This document shows positions 53,983 through 64,000 of a stretch of DNA of 64,000 bases, in pieces. Every line of letters begins with the position of its first letter. Position 1 is the stretch's first letter. Under the pieces are notes generated by a model. The model was not told the origin of the DNA and did not search any database. It was given only the letters and a program-made list of their open reading frames with translations. This DNA is from Eutreptiella sp. 'Long Island Sound 2002' (Eukaryota > Euglenozoa > Euglenophyceae > Eutreptiales > Eutreptiaceae): positions 102,119,367 to 102,183,366 of the forward strand of contig OZ038381.1 in the NCBI GenBank assembly GCA_964036045.1. Direction: 5' to 3'. The position numbers were made by a program, and so were the translations under genes.

Positions 53983-56900
53983 CGATGGGACCCAGCCAAC
54001 CCTGGGCTGTCCATGCCGTTCGTCCCGCTGGCCGCCCTCCTGTTTCTATTGGGGGACGTCTTTGAGGGCTACCAACAGCAAGACGATCCGACGTCCGTCC
54101 CCCTGCTCACTCCTCACGCCGGGGGCGGCATAAGCCCGCCACCACTGTGGGTTGTGCACGGGCGGACAGCGTTTTCCAGGGCATGCGCGGCGGTGCACAG
54201 GTGTTGCGAGTGGGCAATTGTCCTTCTGCTGCCAGCAGGCCCTATCGCGGAACCGGATGAGTACTCGGTCCCGGGAATGGTCCGGATGTCCAACGTGCCA
54301 CACGATCCGCAAGTCGCCGTCACGTCGTTGCGTGATGGCGACGCAGTGGAGCAGGGGTCTGTGGTGGTATACCAGCCTTCCTGCTCTGCAACAATTTTGG
54401 GGGGCGGAGTATACCACCGCCCTGGACGCCATAAAGTCAGTCTGCGGATGTGACCTGGCCTGGAGACCACATGCGGTATATCGACCGAGGGTGGCCCTGT
54501 CCCCGGAGCTCACGGCCTCCAGTGCGGCGTCCCTAGGAAAGGCGGTGCAGAGCCCCCACTCCGACGTGGCGTGGCTGGAGCCCCACCGGTACTGCTGGGT
54601 GCCGGTGGCAACTAAAGTCACATCGTCTGACGCGTCGCCCCAGGGAGACGACGCCACAAACGTGGCGGTGGCCAGCCACAGAATCCCCACCTGGACGGGT
54701 GCCATCTACGGCGCGGTCCCGGAGGCAGAGATCATTGGTGCGGCGGCGTACTTGTTGCACACGCCCCCGTCAGCGTGCACGGTACACGTGGTGGATGCGT
54801 CCGTCATAGGAGCGCATCTCCGCAGGGCGCAGGAGGCCCTGTACCGTGGCATCAAGGGGCCGACATCACATCTGGTCAATCAACACGCAGTGAGCTGGAT
54901 AGTGGAGGGGCTGCGGCGGCTGCCGCGCCGAGTAGGGGGGCCGCACCACTGGGTGGTGAGGCAGAGCTCGCACTTGGCGGCGGTCCCGCTCGAGGCACCG
55001 GACTCTGCCGCGGCCCGTGCAATGGCCTCGCCTGTTCATCTCGTCCTGCCAAAGGACCACGTCATCCTCTTAGTTGCGGGGGATAATGGAGAGCTCGAGC
55101 CGCGTGTGCCATCCATGCAAGCCCTTCAGCAAGTCCGGGAGATGGAGTGGCGTTCACTAGCGGCTCGCACCAGGGCGCACACGCCACTGGCCCGCGCCTG
55201 CGAGGCGATGCCCCTGGGAGCTATGCACCACGGCCCAACGCACAGAAATATGCTGCGGGCACGTGACGGTCGCTTGTCCACCATGCAGGTCATGCGACGG
55301 TGGAGACAAAAGCTCACGCGTATGGCAATACCGGCCCACCCCGGTATCTTCTGTGGGGGGCCGGAGGAGGACATTGGCCTCATGCGCTTACTGTGTGCGC
55401 GGGACGAGCGCGTGGCTGGGCTCCTGTGCAGGCGTGTGGAGGAGTTCACGGCGGAGCTACCCCTGACAGACAGGGCGGTGGAGTTCGTGGCGTGGAGGGA
55501 ACACGGCTGCAGGTGGACTGAATCCCTGATGGCGGGTGTCGTCCCTGGGGACCTGAAGCGGCTGTTCGCTGCAGTGCGAGCGGCGTCGTCCCGGGGCCCT
55601 GCCAAGGCCAGGCTCTTTGTGGAGGACATGGTCCAGATTCAGGAAGATGTGTATGCCCGCAGGAACCATCGGCTCACCCAGATCATGCAGCTGCCGATGC
55701 AAGATCGAAGGTGGGCGGTATACGCGTTCCTGCGCGGTGACACACCTTTCTGCCCGCCGGCAGGGAGGATCCTGCAGCGTCCGCCGTGGAACCTGTTTGC
55801 CGGCCTCCCCGGCGACCTGCGGGCAACCTTTCAGAAGGCACCGCTGAGCGCACTGCTGCCGTCACCGTCGTGCATCGAGCATGAAGAGGCCATGTCCTTG
55901 TTCCCTCACTGGATGGCGGCGGTGGCGCAGGCCTTCAACCAGTGGATCGGTTCCTGGGTGGCGCGGGACATCACGACATTCAGGGAGTGGTCCTGCGTGG
56001 TGTCGGCGCAGTCGTGGGCCCAGGTGCGTGGTACCAAGGTGAGAAGCCCTGACGGCCAGAGTGATCCCTGGCTTCAGGTGTACGCCAACCATCCAGCTGT
56101 GGGGAACGTCATGGGCTGGCCTCGCGAGGTGCTGCCAGTCCTTCAGCAACCTCTGTGCAGTCTCCCAATCCTGGCGGTGGCTGTCGTACTTGACGTGGGT
56201 ACGTTGTGGCTGTATGACCGGCAGCTGCGACGAGCCATACCAGGGGTCACGGATCAGCGGTCCATGGCAGTGTTAGTGGGCTCCAAGCAGCTGGCACGGG
56301 TACAGGGCGACGACGCGCAGGGCCACGTCACGGAGGACATGTTCTCTCTGCCAGAGGGGGACGACCACGTGGCTGCCGATGCCCGTCACACCCTCGACAC
56401 CCTGGGCCTCGAGGCGGTCATTGAGGCTCGGCCGGGAGGACAACGCTTGGTTCTGGCTTCCGCCAGGGGCCCGGAACAGGACGGGGTTGATGTCATCGGG
56501 GAGGTCTTACGGGACTACGGTTGGGAGCTCCTGGCGCATGGCACACACAGCCCCAAAGTGGCGCGGTGGCCCCGGCTGCTTGAGAGCCTGCCGGTGATAC
56601 TCGACGGGCGACCGATACTCCGCCTGGTGTCCACGTGGGAGGAAGCGAGGCGCAGCCTCCTCAGTTGTGCCACAGCACGCACGCTGGCGGGTGCTTTGCT
56701 CGGACTCCAGGACGCGTGCTGCGATGTATGGCAGGACCTGTGGTTGCAGTGTTGTGATGGTAGCTGCGTTCCGTCGCGGTCTGTGCTTCCGCAGCGATTC
56801 CACGGGTGCGGGGAAACGGTGTCAGTTTGGGTTCATCAGTGTGCCTTCGTCCCGCTGTGCGGGATGTGTAAGGAGCGTGCCGGTAGGGGGTGGCCTAAGG

Positions 56901-57130
56901 CGAGGTGGGCACTGCGGCACTCTGGACAGATGTCCTCAAGTGCCTGGAAGACTATCCAGGGTGGCCTGAAGAGCGTCCGAGTGGAAGGGGTACGGTGCCC
57001 TGGAGCGCCGTCTGCGGCCCTGCCCCTGATGCTGTGGTGGGCGGCTCTGGAGGGTGACTCATGGATACTCTGGTTGTGGCATCACGGAGGAAATGGTGAC
57101 GGCGTGGTGGGGGCCGGGGGTGCAGATTGA
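53983..57130 (+). pseudogene. LINE E RNase H and C-terminal region
   Basis: Starts in the RT frame (open to 54453) and moves to the next frame at a GGGGGG run near 54405; the second frame is open to 57130 (992 codons from 54152). RNase H-like blocks: TSSDASPQGDDATNVAVAS, EAEIIGAAAYLLHT, VHVVDASVIGAHL and, after HHWVVRQSSH, DSAAARAMA, in the order D-E-D-D. The remaining ~700 residues are unassigned; a Cys-rich part near the end (CAFVPLCGMCKERAGRGW) may be a zinc site. The TAA before it and the frame change mean the copy is dead. Confidence 0.72.
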
Positions 57131-59241
57131 TGCGGTTAGGAATTGTGGGTGCACCAGCTACCGTCCCTACGCTGGACGCAGCGGAGGGGGTAGCGCCTGA
57201 GAAGCAGTGCCTTCACAGCCTGATTGTGCTTTACTGGCAGGCGGCGTATGACGTCCAACGCGATGTGACAGGTCGTGCCGGCCTGATGGTTAGCCGTACT
57301 GCCCCCGTGCATGAGGGTCGGACAGGGATGCTTCACCCGCCTGCCCCGGGTCGCCGCGTACAACAGTGAGGTGTCATGGGTCGTCCCGACCAGGGTAATA
57401 AGGCCCAAACCCCTGTAGGGTATTCCCATGGCACCGGGGTCTCTACTGGCGTCCAGGCTAAGGCAGTATTGGGAGTGGTTGCTCGGGATACACCGGGGGT
57501 GCACGGAGTTGTCTGGGGGTTACAGCGTTGCGGCGCCCCCTGGGAGTGTTTCACGGGGTTGCGGGGACAGCCTGCAGGCCCCGGGAGCGGCGACGGGGCG
57601 AAGATGTGTGCGTAGAAGGATATGACAGCGGGGTCGTCAGGGGGACAGTATGGCGGGCGTCCTGGAGACGGCGTGGCAGCCTGGGAGGAGCACTCACGGG
57701 GGGCACGTGGAGTTCCAGATGACGGTGTACTGGCGTCTTGGGGGTATACGCGGCGGTACCGGGGTCCGTACGGTGGGGGTACGCGGCGGTACTGGGGAAC
57801 CGTACAGTGGGGGAGCAGCGGGGAAGCATGGCGGTACTGGGGTGTCCCCCTGGGCCTTTGAACAACTCAGGGGGAGCGTGGGGGCATCCCCTGGCCCCGT
57901 TAACAAACTAGAGGGACCGTGCCTGCGGGCATGTACATAGTCTAACCTCTGACCATGGCCTTGAGGTTGCCGTGGTGCGTGTCGTGGCGGCTCGCAGGTG
58001 GCGTCGGCGTGGCTACAGCAGTACTGCGTGGCGTCGTAGCGAAGAGTATGCGGTCGCCTCACCACTGTAACGGCCTACCCCTGGGGGGCGCCAGTCCGGT
58101 CAGCTAGAGGCGAGAAGGGAGGAGGACCGGCATGCTGAGTGGTCCGGGGGATGAAGTGCGGGCCAATGCTATAAGTAGGCTCGCCACGTCGTCGGTGGGG
58201 GCCGGACCTGCGGCCTGGCCGCTGCTGTGGCGGAAGAGGCGCAACCACGGGAGCTGGCCAATCAATGCAGGTAAGGGTCAAGGGTAGGCGCCAGGGCAAT
58301 GAATGTTGGCCAGATGAGATGCACCTGGTTACCACAGCCCGGAGCGAGCCTCTGGTGGGTACCCCTACAGGGGGTCGATAACCAAGCTACGGCACCCACC
58401 AGCTCGAATCCCAGCCAGCGATATTCACGGGTTGCGCCACTCCCGTCGCATAGCGGCCGGCGTCTCCCCCTGTAGACCCTCAAGTTATATTATACGTGGG
58501 CAAGTGGATGCCTCGAAGCTGATTGGGTGCTGGCCCCTGACATGGAGTGCGGGCTTGGTATATATCTGGGGTGTGGGAGCAGCTCAGGGCCACGGGGACG
58601 TGGAATTGATACCGCGTTTCTGTACTATACTAGGGGGATGGTGCGGTGGGTCGGCGGCGTACATTGTGGAGACGTGGGGGCGATGAAAGCTGAGGGCCAG
58701 GCTAGGCTGGAGCCTCCCAGAAATCCTGGCTATGCTTATGCGGGCTATTGCGTGCTGGCAGAGGGATACGTGGAGTCAGGGGTGGTGGGCAATTTCGAGA
58801 CCGCAGACAGCAATGGATTCCGTGGGGTCATGGGTGATGGATGTCTCCACGGTGGCGGGTGTACGCGAACAACGGAGGGTCAGCTCTCGTCTCGCCGCAT
58901 GCGTGCTGCTTTGTTCCTTGGTTGCCGCTTGCGACGGACAGAGAAGGCCTTGCCCTCTACTTGTTGCGATGCTGCTGCGTTGCTTTGCCTTGCCCCCTTA
59001 CCCCCGGCGAACAAACGGGCCAGCGCCCGTCGCCGTTGCTAATGCTAACGCTATGCAGTTGCCACTGCCCCCAAAGCCTGGTTGACCGGTATCCCCGGTC
59101 CTCTGGGTCCTCCGTCATGCTGTGGGCCACCTCAGGCAGCCCTGGGACCCACGGGATCGAGCGAGGCAGGAACAACCTGTCGGCGCGAGATGCCCGGTAA
59201 CTCCAGTAGACGGCATGATAAGTGGTTTTGACTATGACTAT

Positions 59242-59245
<4 letters not shown>
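57131..59245 (+). other. 3' region of LINE E
   Basis: No gene is recognised in about 2.1 kb. 57640-57860 contains short GC-rich repeats (GCGGTACYGGGG and GTACRGTGGGGG words). The last bases before the TA tract are three TGACTA units at about 59228-59245, a plausible simple-repeat LINE tail. Assignment of this whole region to E rests on position only. Confidence 0.45.
57640..57860. repeat. Short GC-rich repeats in LINE 3' region
   Basis: Several copies of a GCGGTAC(T/C)GGGG word alternate with GTAC(G/A)GTGGGGG at spacings of about 25-60 bases. Confidence 0.6.
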
Positions 59246-59333
<88 letters not shown>

Positions 59334-59353
59334 TATTATTGTTATTATATATT
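59245..59353. repeat. (TA)n microsatellite and AT-rich joint
   Basis: TA repeat to about 59331 with one TGTA and one TACA interruption, then CATTATTATTGTTATTATATATTATT. It borders the LINE tail on the left and the Gypsy F coding fragment on the right. Confidence 0.9.
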
Positions 59354-60250
59354 ATTGCCTGCTCCCGCTCTCCTTTCATCTGGAAGTCGCGATGGCGTCG
59401 GGGCCGATATCCCTGCTTCAGGGGTATCGTGGCCTCACGGAACGCCCCTCTCACAGGAAGGTTTTGGCAGGGCTTGCCGCTCAGGGTGTCTCCGTAGACC
59501 TTGAAGACCTCCTTCATCTTGTCCTTGTACTTGGGGTGGTCCGCCAACGACTTGGCTTCCTTCGGCACGTTGACCACCTTCTCACCTCCGCGTGCCCCGA
59601 CTCCGGCGTCCCTGAGTCCGGCACCCAGCCCTCGCGGCCGTCGTCTTTGCGGGTCACGACTCTGTCTTGATTTCTTTGGCGACCATGCGCTGCGGGTTGT
59701 GGTTGGTGATGAGGTTGCGTAGGTCTGCACATGTCGCCCCACGTTGGCGGATTGGACCCGACTGGCTCATCCTGGTCCGCGCACTGCTCCAACACAGACG
59801 CCACGAACTCGTTCTTTGTGAAGCGTCCCGAACGGACTTTGCACCAGGGCTTGGCGGGCGGTTTTCTGAAGGGGACCCCGAGGTGCAAGGGATTTGACAT
59901 GTTCCCACACACCATGTCCAGCTCATGCGGCGACAGGGCGTCTTGCACCATCGTTGGCGGGCAATAACAGCCGTCAGTTGTCTCCCCCCCATAGCGTACC
60001 ACTAGGGCCATGATGCGGCTGATGCTGTGGTCGGGACAATCCACAATGGTGCATCCCTCCAGCCGCACCTTCGCCGTGATGGAGGACATGTCCACGTCGC
60101 GATCGTGGTGGACTAGGGACCCATCCACGTATATGACTGTGGTTGTCCAACCTTTGGCAGGCGGTGGCAGTGGGGTTCCCTGGGCGTCCACGAAGATATC
60201 CCCGGCTGATGGGAGGGGTCATGCACCTCAGATCTTGCACCCAAGGGGTG
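59354..60250 (-). pseudogene. Gypsy F pol fragment (upstream half)
   Basis: The minus strand encodes a divergent version of the H1 linker between protease and RT: FVDAQGTPLPPPAKGW (H1: FIDAKGVSMPSPGQAW), DALSPHELDMVCGNM (H1: DVLSHAEIDHVVNYM), KNEFVASVLEQCADQDEPVG (H1: KDEFVARVMDHIADQYDGPV). A second frame then gives HPKYKDKMKEVFKVYGDTLS and RRHRDFQMKGEREQAI, just short of the RT start found at 25892. The frame change near 59700 shows decay. The same strand and the matching break point tie it to 25760-25892. Confidence 0.8.
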
Positions 60251-60255
60251 TCCTC

Positions 60256-60278
60256 AAGTAAGTAAGTAAGTAAGTAAG
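60256..60278. repeat. (AAGT)n tetranucleotide repeat
   Basis: Five to six AAGT units at the upstream border of the Gypsy F fragment. Confidence 0.85.
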
Positions 60279-60283
60279 GGCGG

Positions 60284-61319
60284 CCGCGTCCGCAGCCTCA
60301 TCTGACATCCCCTTGTTTGTTTTACATGGTTGCCACTTCTCGCGAGAACGAGAGCTCCCAACCATCAGTTCCCCTGTCGACCCCTTGTCTCACCTCACGG
60401 CCCAGAAATTCAACCAGGTTTTCTTGGGGCATGACCGGCGGTAGGTTTCCTTCAGTCGCTGCCCTGACGGACTCAGCTCCGGTCACCTGTCGAAGGATCC
60501 TCCAGCCTTCCCCCCCTAGCACAGCATTTTGGGTCCCTGCAGGCGGGTTTCCTGTGGATAGCCGTCGCCAAGAGCGCAGCATTGCTCTCAACCACATTCC
60601 ACCATTCCCCATCCCTCACGGGTTGGAGTACCCAATCGGCTCCCGGATGCACTTGGTTGTCGTCCATCCGCGGCTGGATGCCATGAGGCGTCCTTTTCCA
60701 CGTTCCCCTAGGTCCCGCTGGGGCGTGAACGTACGTGTAATCAGGCCCTTGACCCGGGGCCCTCAGGGTCAAAGCTCACCCCTGCGGACAGCTCATGGCC
60801 GTCCCGTAGTTCAGGGCATTTTCTCGACTTCCCGTGGTCAAGCTCCCCATGGTTGGCCCATGGTTCACCACTGCATGGCGACTGGTTTCCCCATCCTACG
60901 GGGCTGTTGTGTGGCGCTTTCTGACTCTCTTCTTTCCCTGCTCTGCTTTATTCCTAACCCCGTGATGTCCCGCTCCCCTTTGCCACATCCTGTCACTGGC
61001 CCCATCCCCGCGTCCCGTGGTTTCCCGTTCCCGAAGGGCTGTTGGGCGGCCCTTGCGGCACCCCTCTCCTTGCCCCAACCACTCATCCCATCCCTCGTCC
61101 CGTGTTTATACCCCACCGGGCCGCCAGCAACCCAGTGGCGCGGGCCCGCTGGATCCTCCTCCATCCGGGGACCGTTTTGTGCGCCTTGCACGGGTTGCTC
61201 CTATCCCATCCACTTTACCCGCGCACCTGGTGCGTTCTTTTGACCAGTCCCGGATGATCCTGTCCGGTGCATCTGGCCACAGTCCCCATGTCAAGGACCT
61301 ATTGGCCTACCTGTGGATC
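60284..61319. other. Gene-free segment
   Basis: No supported gene. The frames at 60322-60612 and 60473-60772 (minus) and 60317-61243 (plus) have no motif and overlap each other. It could include the decayed upstream part of Gypsy F, but I could not align it to H1. Confidence 0.35.
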
Positions 61320-61960
61320 GCACGAGAATACAGCGCCTCCATGCGGCTGTGGCCCAGCAGGGACGCCACTACACGTACCCCCACTAGGGCTTGGAGGGGA
61401 GGTGTGTTCTGTATGCGTGCACCGCATGTGGTCTTGCTGCCCTTGACATTGTCGTTCCGACCTCGCCATCCCTGGCAGATTGCCCTTCTGTTGTTTGTCC
61501 TTTACCAGAGGGTGCTTCATTCCTCTGTCCCCCCCATACCTGTCTCGGGCGTGTTGCTGTGTGTGCTATTTGCGCCCTAAATTATGCAGGGTGGGCAGCC
61601 CAATCAATCCACCTGTGTTTGTACACGAGAACAAAGCATTTTTCTTTTGCGGCTGTGGCCCAGCAGGGACGCCACTAGACGTACCCCTGCTAGGGCTTGG
61701 GGCAATGGAGTGCTCTGTTGTTGTGCCCCGCTCCCGTACGTGGTGACCATGATGATGTTGTCCAACCCCTTGGTTTCTAGGGGGAAGGCACTTCAGTTGT
61801 TTCCCACTCGCCTTTCCTGGTGTGGGTGCTTTACTCTTCTGACCCCGCCCTCTGTGGCTTGAGCACCTTGCTGTGCGTGCGTTTCCGCCCTAGTTGTAGC
61901 TGGGTGGGCGGCCCAGGGTGCATCACTTCACCCTACGTGTCCCACTTGCGGTAGGAGTGA
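61320..61960. repeat. ~305-bp tandem duplication
   Basis: The unit starting near 61321 (CACGAGAA, then GCGGCTGTGGCCCAGCAGGG at 61343) recurs about 303 bases later near 61624 and 61649. Matching later blocks are TTGCTGTGTGTG then CCTAAATTATG near 61552 and TTGCTGTGCGTG then CCTAGTTGTAG near 61868. Both copies contain a GACGCCACTA then CGTACCCC block. Confidence 0.75.
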
Positions 61961-62289
61961 CTCATGCATGGTGGGGGGGCCAAACAGGGGTAGCTACCAG
62001 CACTCACGTCTGGCCTGCTATACCCGGATTACCGGGCCCGCCTCTGCACGGCCCGTCAGGCCCGGCACTTGCGTGGACTGGCGGTTAGTCCCGGATGATC
62101 CAATCCGGGGCGCCAGGCCGCCACTTGCTCCTCGATGTTCCAGTTCGTGGGGGCGGCGGCTCCTGCTGCTTCTTCCGCCCCGGATGATCCTGTCCGGGGC
62201 GTCATGACTGATTTCACCGGATGATGCTCTCGTCCTGTTTTGGCGGCAGCTTATTTTTCTGTTTTTCCCCAGATGATTCAGTCCAGGAC

Positions 62290-62700
62290 ACTTCATGGCC
62301 TCGTCACCGCTTTGCTGCATCACCACGGCCTCGTTCGGGTCTCCGCATCACTGCATCACCACCGGCTCCTCTTCTTCGCAGCTTCACTGCTTCTCTACGA
62401 CCTCGTCCTCTTGGCTGCTGCTCCGCATCACATCGGCCTTGTCCACTTGCTTACATCACTGCAACACCACGGCCGTGTCTTCATCATGGTTGCGCTGCCT
62501 CTCTTCGGCCTCGTCCTCATCTCCGCTTCTCTACTGCTCCAGGGCCTTGCCCTCATGGCTGCTTCTCCGCATCACCGCAGCTTCATCCATAGGTCTGTTT
62601 CTCCGCTTCACCACGGCCCCGTCCTCATCATTGCTGCAATGTGTCTCCTCGGCCTCGTCCTCATCACTATATCCCTGCATCTCCATGGCGTTTTCCTTTG
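62290..62700. repeat. Degenerate pyrimidine-rich repeat (first block)
   Basis: Many variants of CATCACCACGGCCTCGTCCTC and GCTTCTCCGCATCAC in tandem, irregular spacing of about 30-60 bases. All three plus-strand frames are open over long stretches because of this composition; none is a convincing gene. Confidence 0.65.
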
Positions 62701-63289
62701 CGTTGCTTCCGGTCATGCCACCATCTCTGCACCACCTTCGCCTCCGGCCGCCACTCTCCCCTGGACGCTCCAGCCCGGGGGGTTGGGACTCCTTCTGCTT
62801 GATCCGCTCCGGGCAATCCTGCCCGGGACGGCTGGCCACATTTCCCCGGTCGATCTTGCCCACGGGGTTGTGGCCGCTTCCTCTTGCTCTGCCCCGGATG
62901 ATCCAGTCCGGGGCGTCAGCCGGCCACTTGTCCCCGGATGTTCCGATTCGGGGGGCGGCGGCTCCTGCCGCTTGATCCGCCCCGGATGATCCAGTCTGGA
63001 ACGTCAAGTCGCCGCTTGCCCTGGATCCTCGAGTCTGAAGGACGGCGGCTCCTGTTGCTTGATCCGTCCCTGATGATCCAGTCCTGGGCGTCTGGCCTCC
63101 ATTTATCCCCGCATGTTCGCGTCCTGGAAGCGGCGGCTCCTGCTGCTTATTCCGCCCCGGATGATCCAGTCCGGGGCGTCTGGACTCCTTCCTTCCCTTT
63201 TTGCTGTCTTTCTGTTTTGGCCGCTCCTTCTTGTTTTGCCCCGGATGATCCAATCCAGGGCACCCCATGGCCTTGTCACCGGATTGCTG

Positions 63290-63700
63290 CATCTCCTCTG
63301 CCTCATCCTGGTCTCATCTTTACTGCATCCTTGAAGTCCTATTCTTTGCTGCATCACTGCTTCTCCTCGGCCTCGTCGTCTTGGCTGCTGCACCGCATTC
63401 CCACGGCCTCGTCGGCTTGAGTCCATCTCTGCATCACCTGGGCCCAGTCCTCATCACTGCTTCATGGCTTCACTGCATCCCCTCGGCCTCGTCGTCATCT
63501 CCACTTTGCCGCATCGCCACGGCCTTGCCCTCATGGCCACCTCAATGCATCACCGCGGCCTTGCGCTTGTGGCCGCTCCTCTGCATTACCGCGGCCTCAC
63601 TCTCTGGACTCCTTCTGTGCTTCTCCTCGGCCGCGGCACATCTAAGCTGCACTGTTTCTCCTCCGCCGCGTCCTCTGCCCTGTTTCTCTGCTCCTCCATG
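63290..63700. repeat. Degenerate pyrimidine-rich repeat (second block)
   Basis: Same family of words (CATCACTGCTTCTCCTCGGC, CACGGCCTCGTC, CATCACCGCGGCCTTG) as 62290-62700, separated from it by the hairpin-rich stretch 62750-63260. Confidence 0.65.
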
Positions 63701-64000
63701 GCGTCGTCCTTTGTGCTGGTTCCGGACCTGTCCGGGGGGTGGGGGCTCCTCCTGCTTGATGCGCCCCAGACGACCCTGCCCTGGGCGTCTGGCCACTTTT
63801 CCCGGATGTTCCTGTCCTGGGGGTTGTGGCCACCCTTTCCCGTTATTGTTCTGGCCCGAAAGACCCAGTCCGGGTCGTCTTCTGCCACTTGTCCCTGAAT
63901 GTTCTATTCCCGGGGCGGCGGCTCATGCAGCTTTTTCGGCCCCGGATGTTCCATTCCGGGGTGTCCGCTGCCTCTCCGCTGCCTCTCGATGTTCCAGTCC

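Larger units (their letters stand above)
43163..59245 (+). mobile_element. Giant non-LTR retrotransposon E (body)
   Basis: Plus-strand LINE. Coding runs 43281-57130, mainly in a single frame from about 45024 to 54400, with eight in-frame stops and two frameshifts. Domain order: His/Pro-rich repeats, CCCH finger, JAMM-like motif, Ulp1-like Cys protease, second Cys/His motif, APE endonuclease, RT, RNase H, a long C-terminal region. About 2.1 kb of 3' sequence ends in TGACTA repeats running into (TA)n. The 5' region probably lies left of element D (27925-31413). APE plus RNase H is the composition of I-group LINEs; I do not assign a clade. Confidence 0.85.
61249..64000. repeat. Cluster of hyphenated palindromes
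   Basis: Repeated hairpin-capable motif CCCCGGA-TGATCCAG-TCCGGGG (7-bp arms, 8-base spacer), usually followed by CGTC or CGCC. It alternates with a second form GGATGTTCC...GGGGGCGGCGGCTCC. Clear or partly decayed copies lie near 61249, 62090, 62133, 62177, 62262, 62770, 62805, 62901, 62935, 62983, 63070, 63163, 63239, 63765, 63800, 63848 and 63941. No coding role is apparent. Confidence 0.8.

Noticed and set aside
60322-60772. Upstream protease part of Gypsy F on the minus strand
   Set aside because: I could not match either frame to the protease or gag of H1, and no DTGA motif is visible.
62240-62989. Plus-strand frames of 226-249 codons
   Set aside because: They are generated by degenerate pyrimidine-rich repeats; neighbouring frames are equally open and no motif is present.
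62090-64000. CRISPR array
   Set aside because: Repeat units are imperfect, spacing is irregular, spacers are themselves repetitive and the DNA is eukaryotic.

Overview
This is a eukaryotic nuclear window made almost entirely of transposable elements stacked inside one another. I found no convincing host gene, rRNA, tRNA, CRISPR array or prokaryotic operon. Chromodomain Ty3/Gypsy retrotransposons, a very long APE-type LINE, terminal-inverted-repeat (TIR) elements, long (TA)n tracts, C/G homopolymers and GC-rich codon choice fit a repeat-rich, GC-rich unicellular eukaryote. An alga is my guess; the sequence does not settle it.

Layout. (1) 217-24187: a minus-strand Gypsy element (here H1; LTRs 1282-2507 and 22969-24187) is split inside the 5' part of pol by a plus-strand relative (here B, 7697-18610). 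B has its own LTRs, primer site, polypurine tract and a near-perfect 5-bp target duplication. Beyond the low-coordinate LTR of H1 the sequence runs on into a second leader and gag start (1281-217), so H1 is the remnant of a tandem pair. (2) 24188-25759: C-rich sequence with no gene. (3) 25760-25892 and 59354-60250: two pieces of one older minus-strand Gypsy pol (here F). They break at the same point of RT, and both breaks touch a (TA)n tract, so the roughly 33 kb between them looks like a later insertion. (4) 26201-27911: a 1.7-kb non-autonomous TIR element in the (TA)n tract, carrying four copies of a GC-rich palindrome. (5) 27925-31413 plus 43163-59245: a giant plus-strand LINE (here E). Its presumed GC-rich 5' region has ~340-bp tandem units. 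Its ORF region encodes His/Pro-rich repeats, a CCCH finger, a possible JAMM-like motif, an Ulp1-like Cys-protease motif, an APE endonuclease, RT and RNase H. (6) 31419-43157: a second, younger minus-strand Gypsy element (here D) inserted in the LINE. It has perfect 5-bp TSDs, 798-bp LTRs about 99% identical, a tRNA-like cloverleaf inside each LTR and a 431-bp TIR element that breaks pol. (7) 60284-64000: gene-free repeats, including a ~305-bp tandem duplication and a cluster of hyphenated palindromes.

The genes act within each element. Gag packages RNA; pol supplies protease, RT, RNase H, integrase and a chromodomain. The LINE proteins would nick the target and prime reverse transcription. 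All long copies are damaged by stops, frameshifts, deletions or insertions, so the window is a nested record of past transposition. The implied order is F first, then E, then D, then the 431-bp element; and separately H1, then B. The most unusual items are the protease-like motifs of LINE E, the tRNA-like sequence in the D LTRs, the in-frame gag/pol stop shared by H1 and B, the extra domain between protease and RT in H1/B/F, and the palindrome cluster at the right end.
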